From positions 82,424-146,423 of the forward strand of contig NZ_LJHQ01000011.1 in assembly GCF_001295925.1 (NCBI RefSeq): a stretch of 64,000 nt of DNA, read 5' to 3'. A model generated the notes under the pieces. It saw nothing but the letters and a program-made list of their open reading frames with translations, was not told the origin of the DNA and searched no databases. Position numbers and translations under genes: made by a program. How positions within the stretch are numbered: position 1 is the stretch's first letter; each line of letters starts with the position of its first letter. This document shows positions 35,078-43,370 of the stretch, piece by piece. This stretch comes from Allobosea sp. AAP35. Its GTDB lineage: Bacteria; Pseudomonadota; Alphaproteobacteria; Rhizobiales; Beijerinckiaceae.

Positions 35078-35439
35078 GGCGTATCTCCCCTGGGATGTTC
35101 CCGACAGCGGGAGAATCCACGCTGCCTGTTGCCTGTCCCGTCTGTTGTCGATGGGATGCCGGCCGAGCCGGACGCGAAGCCGCTGCTTCGCCAAACCGTT
35201 CGAGCGAACTGATGCGCGCCGAAAACTGACAATTCAATCAAGCACTTCGTCTTGGTCACTTCGTCTTACGACTTAGGACCAAGGAGCCGATGTCGGTGCC
35301 CCTGTCAGGCGGGTCGTTGCGGCTGCGATGGGTCGGACGGCGTCGTCCCCGCCTTGAGCAGAGTGGGCGCTTCCAAAAGCGGATCATCGAGCTATAGTCG
35401 CGAGCGGAGGCCTGTCGGATGCGGATGAGGAGGAGCGCC
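35078..35439. other. 362-bp divergent intergenic region
   Basis: Separates the MHS transporter (minus) and a secreted protein (plus). It holds an 11-bp direct repeat, CACTTCGTCTT, at 35243-35253 and 35257-35267. Apart from that and the ribosome binding sites at both ends, I see no gene or RNA in it. Confidence 0.6.
35243..35267. repeat. 11-bp direct repeat, possible operator
   Basis: CACTTCGTCTT occurs twice, 3 bp apart (14-bp period), about 166-190 bp before the MHS transporter start. The arrangement suits binding of a dimeric or tandem regulator; no regulator gene is adjacent. Confidence 0.4.
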
Positions 35440-35973
35440 ATGTCGCGCACCGGGACGTTTCGCCTTGGCCTGTTGCTTGCGGTCCTGCTGGCGCCCTTGT
35501 CGGTGGCGGAGGCCGCCGGGTCGGGCCGGTCGTTCAGGCATGCTCCCGGGGTGCTGAAACCGGCCGGCGTGGGCCTTCACGAGAGGTTTGGCCACACAGC
35601 CGCGATCCGGCATGACCGGTTCACCGAGCGCGGCGGTCGTCACTGGCGGCGCGGTCGCGGCCCGCTCGCGGCTGTAGGCTATCCGGGCCCCTGGTCCATG
35701 ACGGACGGGCAGGGTTCCGTGCATGCGCGCTCGGTTGATCGCGATGACGCGATCCGTCCCGTTGACCGCCGCTCCTTCGAGCATATGCCCGTGCAGGTCG
35801 GGATCGTCCGCCCCCCAACGCCGGAGCCGACGCTCTATCGGCTCGAGGGGCGGCGCGACCGGCCGGCGACGCGCGTGATCCGGATCAACGATCCCGAGCC
35901 GCGCGATGCGCGCCGCAGCCGCTTCGCCCATGCCGAGACGGGTGCGCTCTTACTGACGGTGCCGCGCCGCTGA
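35440..35973 (+). CDS. hypothetical secreted Arg/His-rich protein
   Basis: 177 residues. AGGAGG lies just before the ATG at 35440, which is preferred over the ATG at 35419. The signal peptide (LGLLLAVLLAPLSVAEA) is followed by a very Arg/His-rich region (RGGRHWRRGRG) and a C-terminal stretch with PEPTLYRLEGRRDR. No domain is recognised. The composition fits a small periplasmic or surface basic protein. Confidence 0.65.
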   Translation: MSRTGTFRLGLLLAVLLAPLSVAEAAGSGRSFRHAPGVLKPAGVGLHERFGHTAAIRHDRFTERGGRHWRRGRGPLAAVGYPGPWSMTDGQGSVHARSVDRDDAIRPVDRRSFEHMPVQVGIVRPPTPEPTLYRLEGRRDRPATRVIRINDPEPRDARRSRFAHAETGALLLTVPRR

Positions 35974-36019
35974 GCGGCGAAGCAAGGGTTCCACAATCCG
36001 GTTCGCGCCTCGTCCGAAC

Positions 36020-36871
36020 TCAGCGGCGGCGGCTGGCGGCGTAGAGCGCGATCGCGGTGGCGTTGGAGACGTTGAGGCTGGTGATCGTGCCCGGGACTTC
36101 GAGCCGCGCGACCTGGTCGCAGAGGTCGCGCGAGCGCTGGCGCAAGCCTTTCCCCTCCGCGCCCATGACCATGACCAAGGGACGTTTCAAAACAACGTCG
36201 TCGAAGGGCACCTCCCCATCCGAATCGAAGCCGATGCGCTGAAAGCCGCGCTTGCCGAGTTCGGCCAGTGCGTCGCCGAGATTGCGCACCGCGATCAAGG
36301 GCACATGCTCCAGCGCGCCCGAAGCCGATTTCGCCAGCACGCCGGTGGCGGCGGGCGAGTGACGGATGGTGACGATGACGGCGGCCGCGCCGAAGGCCGC
36401 CGCCGAGCGCAGGATCGCGCCGACATTGTGAGGATCGGTGATCTGGTCGAGCGCCAGCACGATCGCATCGTCGGCCAGGCTGTCGAGATCGGGCGAGGGC
36501 AGGGGGTCGCAGACGAGATAGAGCCCCTGATGCACCGAATCGGGCGTCAGCAGCCGGTCGATCTCGGAGGGGCGCACGATCTCGGGCTCCAGCGGCAGAT
36601 CGCCGATCTCCTCCTGCAGGCGCTTGACGCCGTTTTCGGTGGCCAGCAGGCGCCGGTGGCGACGGTTGGGGTTGCGCAGCGCCTCGATGACGGGGTGGAC
36701 GCCGTAGAGCACGGCCTCGTCGATATCGCCGGGGCGATGATGCAGGGTGCCGTCGGCGCGACGTGGGCTGGTCTGGCGTGGGGCGGCGCCAGGCGAGTTC
36801 TCGCGGCGCGGCCGATCGCTCGGGTCGCGCTTGTCGCTTCCGTCCGGCTTGGGGCGAAACGGTGCGGGCAT
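36020..36871 (-). CDS. rlmB: 23S rRNA 2'-O-methyltransferase (TrmH/SpoU family)
   Basis: A 283-residue SPOUT methyltransferase, most like RlmB, which methylates a guanosine of 23S rRNA. A basic disordered N-terminus of about 50 residues precedes the substrate-binding domain (EAVLYGVHPVIEALRNP). The knotted catalytic domain follows, with motif 1 DPHNVGAILRSAAAFGA, motif 2 VMGAEGKGLRQ, and motif 3 LNVSNATAIALYAA. AGGAGA precedes the start at 36871. Confidence 0.9.
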   Translation of the reverse strand: MPAPFRPKPDGSDKRDPSDRPRRENSPGAAPRQTSPRRADGTLHHRPGDIDEAVLYGVHPVIEALRNPNRRHRRLLATENGVKRLQEEIGDLPLEPEIVRPSEIDRLLTPDSVHQGLYLVCDPLPSPDLDSLADDAIVLALDQITDPHNVGAILRSAAAFGAAAVIVTIRHSPAATGVLAKSASGALEHVPLIAVRNLGDALAELGKRGFQRIGFDSDGEVPFDDVVLKRPLVMVMGAEGKGLRQRSRDLCDQVARLEVPGTITSLNVSNATAIALYAASRRR

Positions 36872-37088
36872 TCTCGTTTTCTCCTGCAGTGCTCGCCCAT
36901 GCCCTGACATGACATCTCCAGCTTGACCAGCATGGAATTGCCGGCAGGCGCCACGATGCCCATGGGGCAGACGGGTTTTAGCCGTTGACAGGGCGCGGCC
37001 CGGTCACCATAAGTCCGGCCGCGCCAGTTGCCCGTCACGCAAGTGACATGGGTGCCGCCCGACGGTTTACCACCGGCGAGGCGCGGGC

Positions 37089-37173
37089 GGGGGAATGTCC
37101 CGAGCGGCAAAGGGGGCGGACTGTAAATCCGCTGGCTATGCCTTCGCAGGTTCGAGTCCTGCTTCCCCCACCA
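37089..37173 (+). tRNA. tRNA-Tyr (anticodon GTA)
   Basis: An 85-nt class II tRNA with a long variable arm. Acceptor arms GGGGGAA / TTCCCCC are followed by A and CCA. The anticodon stem CGGA / TCCG encloses CTGTAAA (anticodon GTA). The T-arm GCAGGTTCGAGTCCTGC folds normally. Confidence 0.93.
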
Positions 37174-37290
37174 TCTCCTATCAGAGCCGCGAACCACGCC
37201 GCGTCGCGCGGCCTGGTTTCGCGGGTCCTGCCTGGCGGAACGAATCCAGCACCGCATCGTTTGCGACCCATGTGAGTGTGGAGTCGCGTC

Positions 37291-37830
37291 ATGAGTCACG
37301 ATCGAATGCTGCGGTCGAGCCCTGGAGGGGCCGACATCCTCAAAAGCCCGCTGAGCCGGCGCGAGGATGAGCGCCAGGGCAGTCTCGACCTCGGACCGTC
37401 TCGTCCCGAGCCTGTGACGAGCGTCTATGGCCGGATCGAACAGCTCTCCTACGAGAATGGCCAATTGCGGATGCTGCTGGCTCAGGGTTCGGGCCGGGCC
37501 GATGCTTCGCGCGCCACCTATCGCGCCTATCACCCCTTGCAGGGCTGGATCGACAAGGTCGATGGCGTGGCCGCATGCGCGCGCGGGTTTGCCGATAAAC
37601 TGGCCGCCGTCACCGCGATCCGCGCCAGCACCGAGCCTGATTCTTCAGATGCCGCAGCGGTGAACGCGGCCATCGCGCTCGTCGCCGAGGAGGCGGACGC
37701 CTTGATCAACGCCCTGATCGCGGATGCCGAGGCGCGCGATCTCACCCCTTCGGGGCCGTGGATGGACATCCCCCTGGTCGAGTGCCGGGCGTTCCAGGCC
37801 TCCGCTCAGGATCGCGCATCCTCCCAGTAG
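37291..37830 (+). CDS. hypothetical protein
   Basis: 179 residues from the ATG at 37291 (MSHDRMLRSSPGGAD). It is soluble and mostly helical in appearance, with SVYGRIEQLSYENGQLRMLLAQ (possible coiled coil) and an Ala-rich C-terminal half. I do not recognise a family. The ORF lies just downstream of tRNA-Tyr and convergent with the GNAT gene. It is probably real, on codon use and length. Confidence 0.6.
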   Translation: MSHDRMLRSSPGGADILKSPLSRREDERQGSLDLGPSRPEPVTSVYGRIEQLSYENGQLRMLLAQGSGRADASRATYRAYHPLQGWIDKVDGVAACARGFADKLAAVTAIRASTEPDSSDAAAVNAAIALVAEEADALINALIADAEARDLTPSGPWMDIPLVECRAFQASAQDRASSQ

Positions 37831-37877
37831 CCGACTTCGGGCAGCAGAGCCGGCCGCAAGACGCGCGTCTCCAGAAC

Positions 37878-38468
37878 TCAGCGCGCCGCCATGCCGCCTT
37901 CGGTCGCCGGGGGCAGGGTGGTGCCGGGGCCGAGCGAGCGCTGGACCATGACGCTGTCGGACCATTTCCCATAGCGATAGGCGACGCCGGGCAGCAGGCC
38001 GACCCGCGCGAAGCCGAAGCGCTCATGCAGCACCAGCGAGGCCGTGTTCTCGGCGTCGATATAGCCGATCATCTGCCGGTAGCCGGCCGCGGCGCTGGCA
38101 TCGATCAGCCCCTGCATCAGCAGCCGGCCGATGCCGCGACCGAGATGGTCATGGTGGACATAGACCGAGTGCTTGACGGTGAAGCGATAGGCCGGCCGTT
38201 TCCGGAACAGCACGACATAGGCATAGCCGACGACCTCGCCCTGGAGCGTCGCCACCAGATGCGGCAGCTTTTTGTTGCGCGGATTTTTGCTGCTGAGCAG
38301 GTTCTTGCGGCGGTCCTTCAAATCGTCGGGTTGAGGCGTGCCGGTATCGGCGACGCTGTCCTCGACGCCGCGACGGATATGGCGGCGGTAGATCGCCAGC
38401 ATCGGCTCGACATCGGCGTCGCGCGACGGCCGGATGACGATGGGGGTGTGCGGCTCCATCTTCTGCAT
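37878..38468 (-). CDS. GNAT family N-acetyltransferase (phosphinothricin-acetyltransferase-like)
   Basis: A 196-residue acetyltransferase. The N-terminal pattern IVIRPSRDADVEPMLAIYRRHI and the acetyl-CoA-binding motif VYVHHDHLGRGIGRLLMQGLID (near residue 105) follow the GNAT order, with ENTASLVLHERFGFARVG near residue 140. It resembles Pat/YwnH-type amino-acid-analogue acetyltransferases. It follows the amino-acid decarboxylase by 9 bp on the same strand, so they are probably co-transcribed. Confidence 0.87.
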   Translation of the reverse strand: MQKMEPHTPIVIRPSRDADVEPMLAIYRRHIRRGVEDSVADTGTPQPDDLKDRRKNLLSSKNPRNKKLPHLVATLQGEVVGYAYVVLFRKRPAYRFTVKHSVYVHHDHLGRGIGRLLMQGLIDASAAAGYRQMIGYIDAENTASLVLHERFGFARVGLLPGVAYRYGKWSDSVMVQRSLGPGTTLPPATEGGMAAR

Positions 38469-38477
38469 TGCCCGCCT

Positions 38478-40847
38478 TCAGCCGACGGCCGGTTCGCTGA
38501 CGACATAGGTGTAGAGCCGCACCGCGCCGGCGTGATCGGTCTCGCGATAGACGCCCTGGATCTCGACATCGAAGCCGGGGAAGGTGTTGAAGCTCGCCTC
38601 GAACATCCGGAGATAGTCGATCATCGGCTGGGCGCGCTCGCCCAGGCGCTCGCCGGGTACGATGGAGGCGATGCCCGGAGGATAGACCACGAAGGGCGTC
38701 GTCGCGATGCGTCCGGCGATGGCGTCGATCGGCAGGTAGTCGACATCGTTGCGCACGAGGCTGCGCGCGGCGTCATGGGGCGACATCGCCATCTCGGGCA
38801 GGTGTTCCTGCAGGAACTGACGCGTCTGCAGGCCACTGACGTCCCAATCCCGGAAGAAGCGGTGCATCTGGCCGCAGAGATCGCGCAGGCGCACGCCGTC
38901 ATAGCGCGCCGGCCGGCGCCGGTAGAACTCCGGGATCACGTCCTCGAGCAGGGCGTTGTCGTCATGCAGCTTCTTGAAGGCGACGAGCCCGCTGATCAGC
39001 GTCCCGGCCTTGCTGGCCTCGACGCCCGGCGTCAGCAGGAAGAGCAGCGAGTTGAGGTCGTTCTTCTCGGCGACGATGCGGTTCTCGCGCAGGAACTGGG
39101 CGACGACCGGCGCGGGGATGCCGTGATCCTCATAGGCGCCGGTCGTGCGGTCGAAGCCCGGCGTGAGCAGCGTCAGCTTGTTGGGGTCGGTCATGGCGAA
39201 GCCTGCCTGCATCCCCGCGAAGCCGTGCCAGCCGGCGCCGGGCGCCAGCTGCCAGAAAGCCGGGTCGCTGGCGAGTTGGTCGGTCGCGACCATCTCCCAG
39301 GCGACGTCATGCACGCCGCCGGGCCGGGCCGCGTCGGGAATCGAGACCCGGTCGGGCACGAAGGGCTCGAAGAACCAGCGCCGCTCGGGCCGCGCCTCCT
39401 TCTCCTCGAATTCGCGCCGGACGGCCCTGATCTTCTTGCGCAGCTCGATGCCGAGCCGGATCGTGTCGTCCCACAGCACTTCGCCCGAACGGCCCTTCAT
39501 CATCTGCGCGCCGACATCCAGCGAGGCGAAGAGCGGGTAGAAGGGCGAGGTCGAGGCGTATTGCATGAAGCTTTCATTGAAGCGGCGGTGCTCGACGCGC
39601 CGCTTCTGGCCCTTGATGTGCCGGTCTTTCATGTGAATCTGCGAGGCCTGGCTGAAGCTCGCCAGCTGCTTGTGGGTCGATTGCGTGGCGATGATGCCAG
39701 GCGAGTCCGGCCCCAGATCCTTCAGCCCCATGGCGAAGCGCCCGGCATAGAGCGGGTGGAACTTCATGAAGCCGGCCCAGGCCTCGTCGAACAGGATGTA
39801 GTCGCAAAGATGCCCGATCTTATCGAGGATCATCTGTGCGCTATGGATCGTGCCGTCATAGGTGCATTGCTCGACGACCGCGACGCGGAAGGGGCGCGGC
39901 TTCTTCCAGGCCTCGGGATCCTTCACCAGCGGGTTGGTGCGGATGCGCTCGCGTAGGGCGTCCTCGTCGAAGCTGTCCCAGCGCATCGGGCCGATCAGCC
40001 CCCAGGCATTGCGCACGGTGGGGATATAGACCGGGGTGCCGCCGGAGATCAGCAGCGCGCCATGATGGGCGGCCTTGTGGTTGTTGCGGTCGAAGAGGAC
40101 GAGATCGCCATCTGTGACCAGCGCCGCCAGCGCCACCTTGTTGGAGGTCGAGGTGCCGTTCAGCACAAAATAGGTCTTCTCCGCCCCGAAGATCTGGGCG
40201 GCCTCCTTCTGGGCCCGCAGCGCCGGGCCCTCATGGGTCAGGAGGTCGCCGAGGTCGAGCACCGAGTTGTCGAGGTCGTCGCGGAAGACCGCCTCGCCGA
40301 GATGCTCCATGAAGACCCGGCCGATCGGGCTGCGGCTGTAGAACACGCCGCCATTATGGCCGGGGCAGGTCCAAAGATGGTTGCCTTCCTCGGCATAGTC
40401 GACGAGAGCGCCGAAGAACGGCGTCTTCAGCGTCTCGGCATATTGCTTGAGCCGGCTGATCAGGCTCTTGGCGATGAACGGCGGGGTTTCCTCGGAGAGG
40501 AAGATGTAGCCGTCGATGAAGTCGAGGACTTCGACCGGCACATCCTCGAAGCGCTTGCGGCGGATCAGCAGGATGATCGGGAATTCAAGCCCGCGCCGGC
40601 GCATCAAATTGATCAGCGAGGCCGTCTTGCCCTCGAGACCCTTCTTGCCCCAGTCGACGACCATGCAGCCGATGGCCGCGTCGGTCTGCACCGCGATCTC
40701 GGCATCCTCGAGCTTGCGCGCCTTGACGACCTCGAAGCCTGACCGCTCGATCTCGTCGACGATCTGATGGAAGCGGATTCCCTCGAGATCCTCGGCATCG
40801 AAGTTCGGCGTCGCGAACAGGAAGGTGAAGCGCCTGAAATAATCCAT
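38478..40847 (-). CDS. Orn/Lys/Arg decarboxylase, class I
   Basis: A 789-residue PLP enzyme of the fold-type I family of arginine, lysine and ornithine decarboxylases. The N-terminal wing (response-regulator-like) covers about 1-130. The major domain has TCPGHNGGVFY near residue 160, GTSTSNKVALAALV near residue 225, and the PLP-binding Lys in THKQLASFSQAS near residue 395. A C-terminal domain follows. Substrate choice among arginine, lysine and ornithine cannot be decided by eye. It probably makes a polyamine precursor and consumes protons. The start MDYFRRFTF is preferred over the long upstream open frame. Confidence 0.9.
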   Translation of the reverse strand: MDYFRRFTFLFATPNFDAEDLEGIRFHQIVDEIERSGFEVVKARKLEDAEIAVQTDAAIGCMVVDWGKKGLEGKTASLINLMRRRGLEFPIILLIRRKRFEDVPVEVLDFIDGYIFLSEETPPFIAKSLISRLKQYAETLKTPFFGALVDYAEEGNHLWTCPGHNGGVFYSRSPIGRVFMEHLGEAVFRDDLDNSVLDLGDLLTHEGPALRAQKEAAQIFGAEKTYFVLNGTSTSNKVALAALVTDGDLVLFDRNNHKAAHHGALLISGGTPVYIPTVRNAWGLIGPMRWDSFDEDALRERIRTNPLVKDPEAWKKPRPFRVAVVEQCTYDGTIHSAQMILDKIGHLCDYILFDEAWAGFMKFHPLYAGRFAMGLKDLGPDSPGIIATQSTHKQLASFSQASQIHMKDRHIKGQKRRVEHRRFNESFMQYASTSPFYPLFASLDVGAQMMKGRSGEVLWDDTIRLGIELRKKIRAVRREFEEKEARPERRWFFEPFVPDRVSIPDAARPGGVHDVAWEMVATDQLASDPAFWQLAPGAGWHGFAGMQAGFAMTDPNKLTLLTPGFDRTTGAYEDHGIPAPVVAQFLRENRIVAEKNDLNSLLFLLTPGVEASKAGTLISGLVAFKKLHDDNALLEDVIPEFYRRRPARYDGVRLRDLCGQMHRFFRDWDVSGLQTRQFLQEHLPEMAMSPHDAARSLVRNDVDYLPIDAIAGRIATTPFVVYPPGIASIVPGERLGERAQPMIDYLRMFEASFNTFPGFDVEIQGVYRETDHAGAVRLYTYVVSEPAVG

Positions 40848-40981
40848 CTGAACCCCGTGCGTGCGAATCCTGTGATATCTACAGATTTCATGACGGTCCG
40901 ACGAATGATCTGATTGGTCGGCTCCCATTTGCCCAAAGCCGGCCGCCCGGCGCGGCACGCGCAGGGCCGCGCTGACAGGAA

Positions 40982-40999
40982 ATGTCGGTAAACCGTCAT
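40982..40999 (+). promoter_or_regulatory. Pho-box-like site before the fabI-pta-ackA cassette
   Basis: ATGTCGG and CCGTCAT are separated by TAAA, giving 11-bp spacing as in the alphaproteobacterial PhoB repeat CTGTCAT-N4-CTGTCAT (4/7 and 6/7 matches). It ends 49 bp before the fabI-like start. The related Sinorhizobium meliloti pta-ackA region is known to be induced by phosphate starvation, which is why the site was looked for. Confidence 0.4.
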
Positions 41000-41048
41000 G
41001 GCACCGACGCCAATCCCGGCTATGCCGTGCGTATTGGGGGGGGAACTG

Positions 41049-41813
41049 ATGTTTTCGCTGCAAGGTCAGAAGATCCTTGTCGTTGGGATCGCCAATGAGC
41101 AGTCCATCGCCTGGGGCTGCGCCAAGGCATTCCGCGAACAAGGCGCCGATCTCGCCATCACATGGCTGAATGCCAAGGCCGAGCCCCATGTCCGGCCGCT
41201 TGCCGAGTCGCTCGGCGCGCAGATCATGGCGCCGCTCGACGTCACCCAGCCTGGAGCGATGGCGGCGCTGTTTGACGAGATCAGCCAACGCTGGGGCCGG
41301 CTCGACACGCTGCTGCACTCGATCGCCTTTGCCCCGAAGGCCGATCTGCAAGGCCGCGTGATCGACTGCTCTCCGGAGGGGTTTGCCCAGGCGATGACGA
41401 TCTCGGTGCATTCCTTCCTGCAGATGATGCGGCTGGCCGAGCCGCTGATGCCCGGCGGCGGCACCTGTCTGTCGGTCTCGTTCTTCGGCTCGTCGCAGGT
41501 CGTGCGGCATTACAACATGATGGGCCCGGTCAAGGCCGCGCTCGAAAGCGCGGTACGCTATGCGGCGGCCGAGCTCGGCGAGCAAGGTATCCGGGTGCAC
41601 GCGCTTTCGCCGGGGCCGCTGGCGACGCGGGCCGCGTCCGGCATCGATCATTTCGACGAACTGCTCGACGCAGCCGCCAGCCGCGCGCCCACCCGCCACC
41701 TCGCCACGATCGAGGATGTCGGCGCGATGGCGGCCTTTCTGGCTTCCGCCGAGGCACGCAATCTGACCGGTGGCATTCACGCCATCGATGGCGGCTTCTC
41801 GATCGTCGCGTGA
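41049..41813 (+). CDS. fabI: FabI-like enoyl-ACP/CoA reductase, variant active site
   Basis: A 254-residue SDR-fold protein closest to enoyl-ACP reductase FabI (GIANEQSIAWGCAKAFREQGADLAITW; LLHSIAFAPK; SPGPLATRAASGI). In the active site the YNMMGPVK motif keeps the catalytic Tyr and Lys (Tyr156, Lys163 in E. coli numbering). The nearby Tyr146 position is Phe (SVSFFGSS). It is followed by the MaoC-PTA and acetate kinase genes. It is probably not the housekeeping FabI. The start is set at 41049, downstream of the Pho-box-like site. Confidence 0.85.
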   Translation: MFSLQGQKILVVGIANEQSIAWGCAKAFREQGADLAITWLNAKAEPHVRPLAESLGAQIMAPLDVTQPGAMAALFDEISQRWGRLDTLLHSIAFAPKADLQGRVIDCSPEGFAQAMTISVHSFLQMMRLAEPLMPGGGTCLSVSFFGSSQVVRHYNMMGPVKAALESAVRYAAAELGEQGIRVHALSPGPLATRAASGIDHFDELLDAAASRAPTRHLATIEDVGAMAAFLASAEARNLTGGIHAIDGGFSIVA

Positions 41814-41987
41814 GGGAGAGACGACCCGTTGCCGGCTACCATCAACCGCTACCACGGTCCCGCTGCCCATGGCCCGGCGTCTTCGACGGGTGCGAGGCCG
41901 TGACCGCTCCTGCGGAAAGCGCTAAGGCTGCCGGGGTCGCGCGGCGCCACCACCATGGCCAGACCGCGGCCAGACAGGACGATTGAG

Positions 41988-43370
41988 ATGCATCTGACCA
42001 ACCGGACCTTCGCCGAGCTCGAGCCCGGCGAAACGGCGGAACTGCGCCGCATCATCACGCCCGACGACCTCTATGTCTTCGCGGCGGCCTCGGGCAATTA
42101 CAATCCGATGCATCTGCCGCAGACCGATGTCGACGGCGACGGGTTGGCCGAGAACATCGCGCCCGGCATGTTCGTCGCCTCGCAGATATCGGCGGTGCTG
42201 GGGATGCTGCTTCCCGGGGCCGGAACGCTCTACCGCCGCCAGGTGCTGGATTTTCACGAGCGCGCCCATGCCGGCGACGAGGTGTTGTGCCGGGTCAAGG
42301 TGGTCGAGAAGCTCGCCGATGGCGTGGTCCGGTTGGAGACGCAGGTCGTTCGTGCCGCCGACGGGGTCGTGATCGTCAGCGGCGAGGCCCTCGTGATCGC
42401 CCCGCAGGTAAAGTTCGACCGCGAGGATGTCGAGGTGCCGGGTCTCGTTGTCCAGCGCCACCGGCATTTCGAGGCGCTGCTGGAGCGCGCGCGGCCGCTG
42501 CCGGCGCTGCCGGTCGCCGTGGTCTGCCCGCATGACGAGAATTCGCTCGGCGGTGCGCTGCTGGCGGCGAAGGAAACCATCATCACGCCGATCCTGATCG
42601 GCCGCGAAGACAAGATCCGCGCCGCAGCCCTGGCGCTGGAGGCCGATCTGTCAGGGTTCGAGATCATCGACATCGCCAGCGACGTCGCGGCGGCGGCGAT
42701 GGCCTGCCAACTTGTGCATGAGGGACGCGCCGGGGCGGTGATGAAAGGCCATCTCCACACCGACGATCTCCTGAAGCCGATGCTGGACAAGACCACCGGC
42801 CTGCGCGTTGGGCGGCGCTTCACCCATGTCTTCGTGATGGATGTCCCCGGCCGGCCCGAGCCGGTGATGGTGACCGACGCCGCGATCAACATCGCGCCCG
42901 ACCTCGCCACCAAGGTCGACATCGTCCAGAACGCGATCGATCTCGCCCGCTCGCTCGGGATGGATCCGCGCGCCGGCATTCTCTCGGCGGTGGAGACCGT
43001 CAACCCCGCGATCCAGTCCTCGATCGATGGTGCGCTCCTGTCGAAGATGGCCGAGCGCGGCCAGATCACCGGCGGGCAGGTCGATGGGCCGCTCGCCATG
43101 GACAATGCGGTCGACCGCGCCGCCGCGCGCAGCAAGGGGCTGAAGGGTGGGGTCGCCGGCCAGGCGAACATCCTCGTCGTGCCGGGCATCGATTCCGGCA
43201 ATATGCTGGCCAAGCAGCTCTCCTTCGTGAGCCATGCCGAGGGCGCCGGGCTCGTGCTCGGCGCGCGCGTCCCGGTGATCCTGAATTCGCGCTCCGACAG
43301 CGCGATGTCGCGCCTGGCTTCCTGCGCGGTGGCAGCCCTTCACCACGCCTACAAGGGTGAGACGCCATGA
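41988..43370 (+). CDS. bifunctional enoyl-CoA hydratase / phosphate acyltransferase
   Basis: A 460-residue fusion. The N-terminal MaoC-type hydratase (about 1-145) includes NYNPMHLPQTDVD, the (R)-specific hydratase active-site segment, and the FVASQISAVLGMLLPG region. The C-terminal phosphate acetyl/butyryltransferase domain (about 165-460) has VCPHDENSLGGALLAAKE, GRAGAVMKGHLHTDDLL and PGIDSGNMLAKQL. It converts acyl-CoA and phosphate to acyl phosphate and CoA. The kinase gene follows with a 4-base overlap. An upstream ATG at 41955 is possible. Confidence 0.9.
   Translation: MHLTNRTFAELEPGETAELRRIITPDDLYVFAAASGNYNPMHLPQTDVDGDGLAENIAPGMFVASQISAVLGMLLPGAGTLYRRQVLDFHERAHAGDEVLCRVKVVEKLADGVVRLETQVVRAADGVVIVSGEALVIAPQVKFDREDVEVPGLVVQRHRHFEALLERARPLPALPVAVVCPHDENSLGGALLAAKETIITPILIGREDKIRAAALALEADLSGFEIIDIASDVAAAAMACQLVHEGRAGAVMKGHLHTDDLLKPMLDKTTGLRVGRRFTHVFVMDVPGRPEPVMVTDAAINIAPDLATKVDIVQNAIDLARSLGMDPRAGILSAVETVNPAIQSSIDGALLSKMAERGQITGGQVDGPLAMDNAVDRAAARSKGLKGGVAGQANILVVPGIDSGNMLAKQLSFVSHAEGAGLVLGARVPVILNSRSDSAMSRLASCAVAALHHAYKGETP

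Noticed and set aside
37758..39956. A 732-codon open frame on the plus strand opposite the decarboxylase and GNAT genes
   Set aside because: It spans the antisense of two genes with clear catalytic motifs and shows low-complexity composition only.
40848..41048. Possible speF-type RNA leader before the decarboxylase
   Set aside because: No characteristic long paired structure was visible, and speF elements accompany a different ornithine decarboxylase class.
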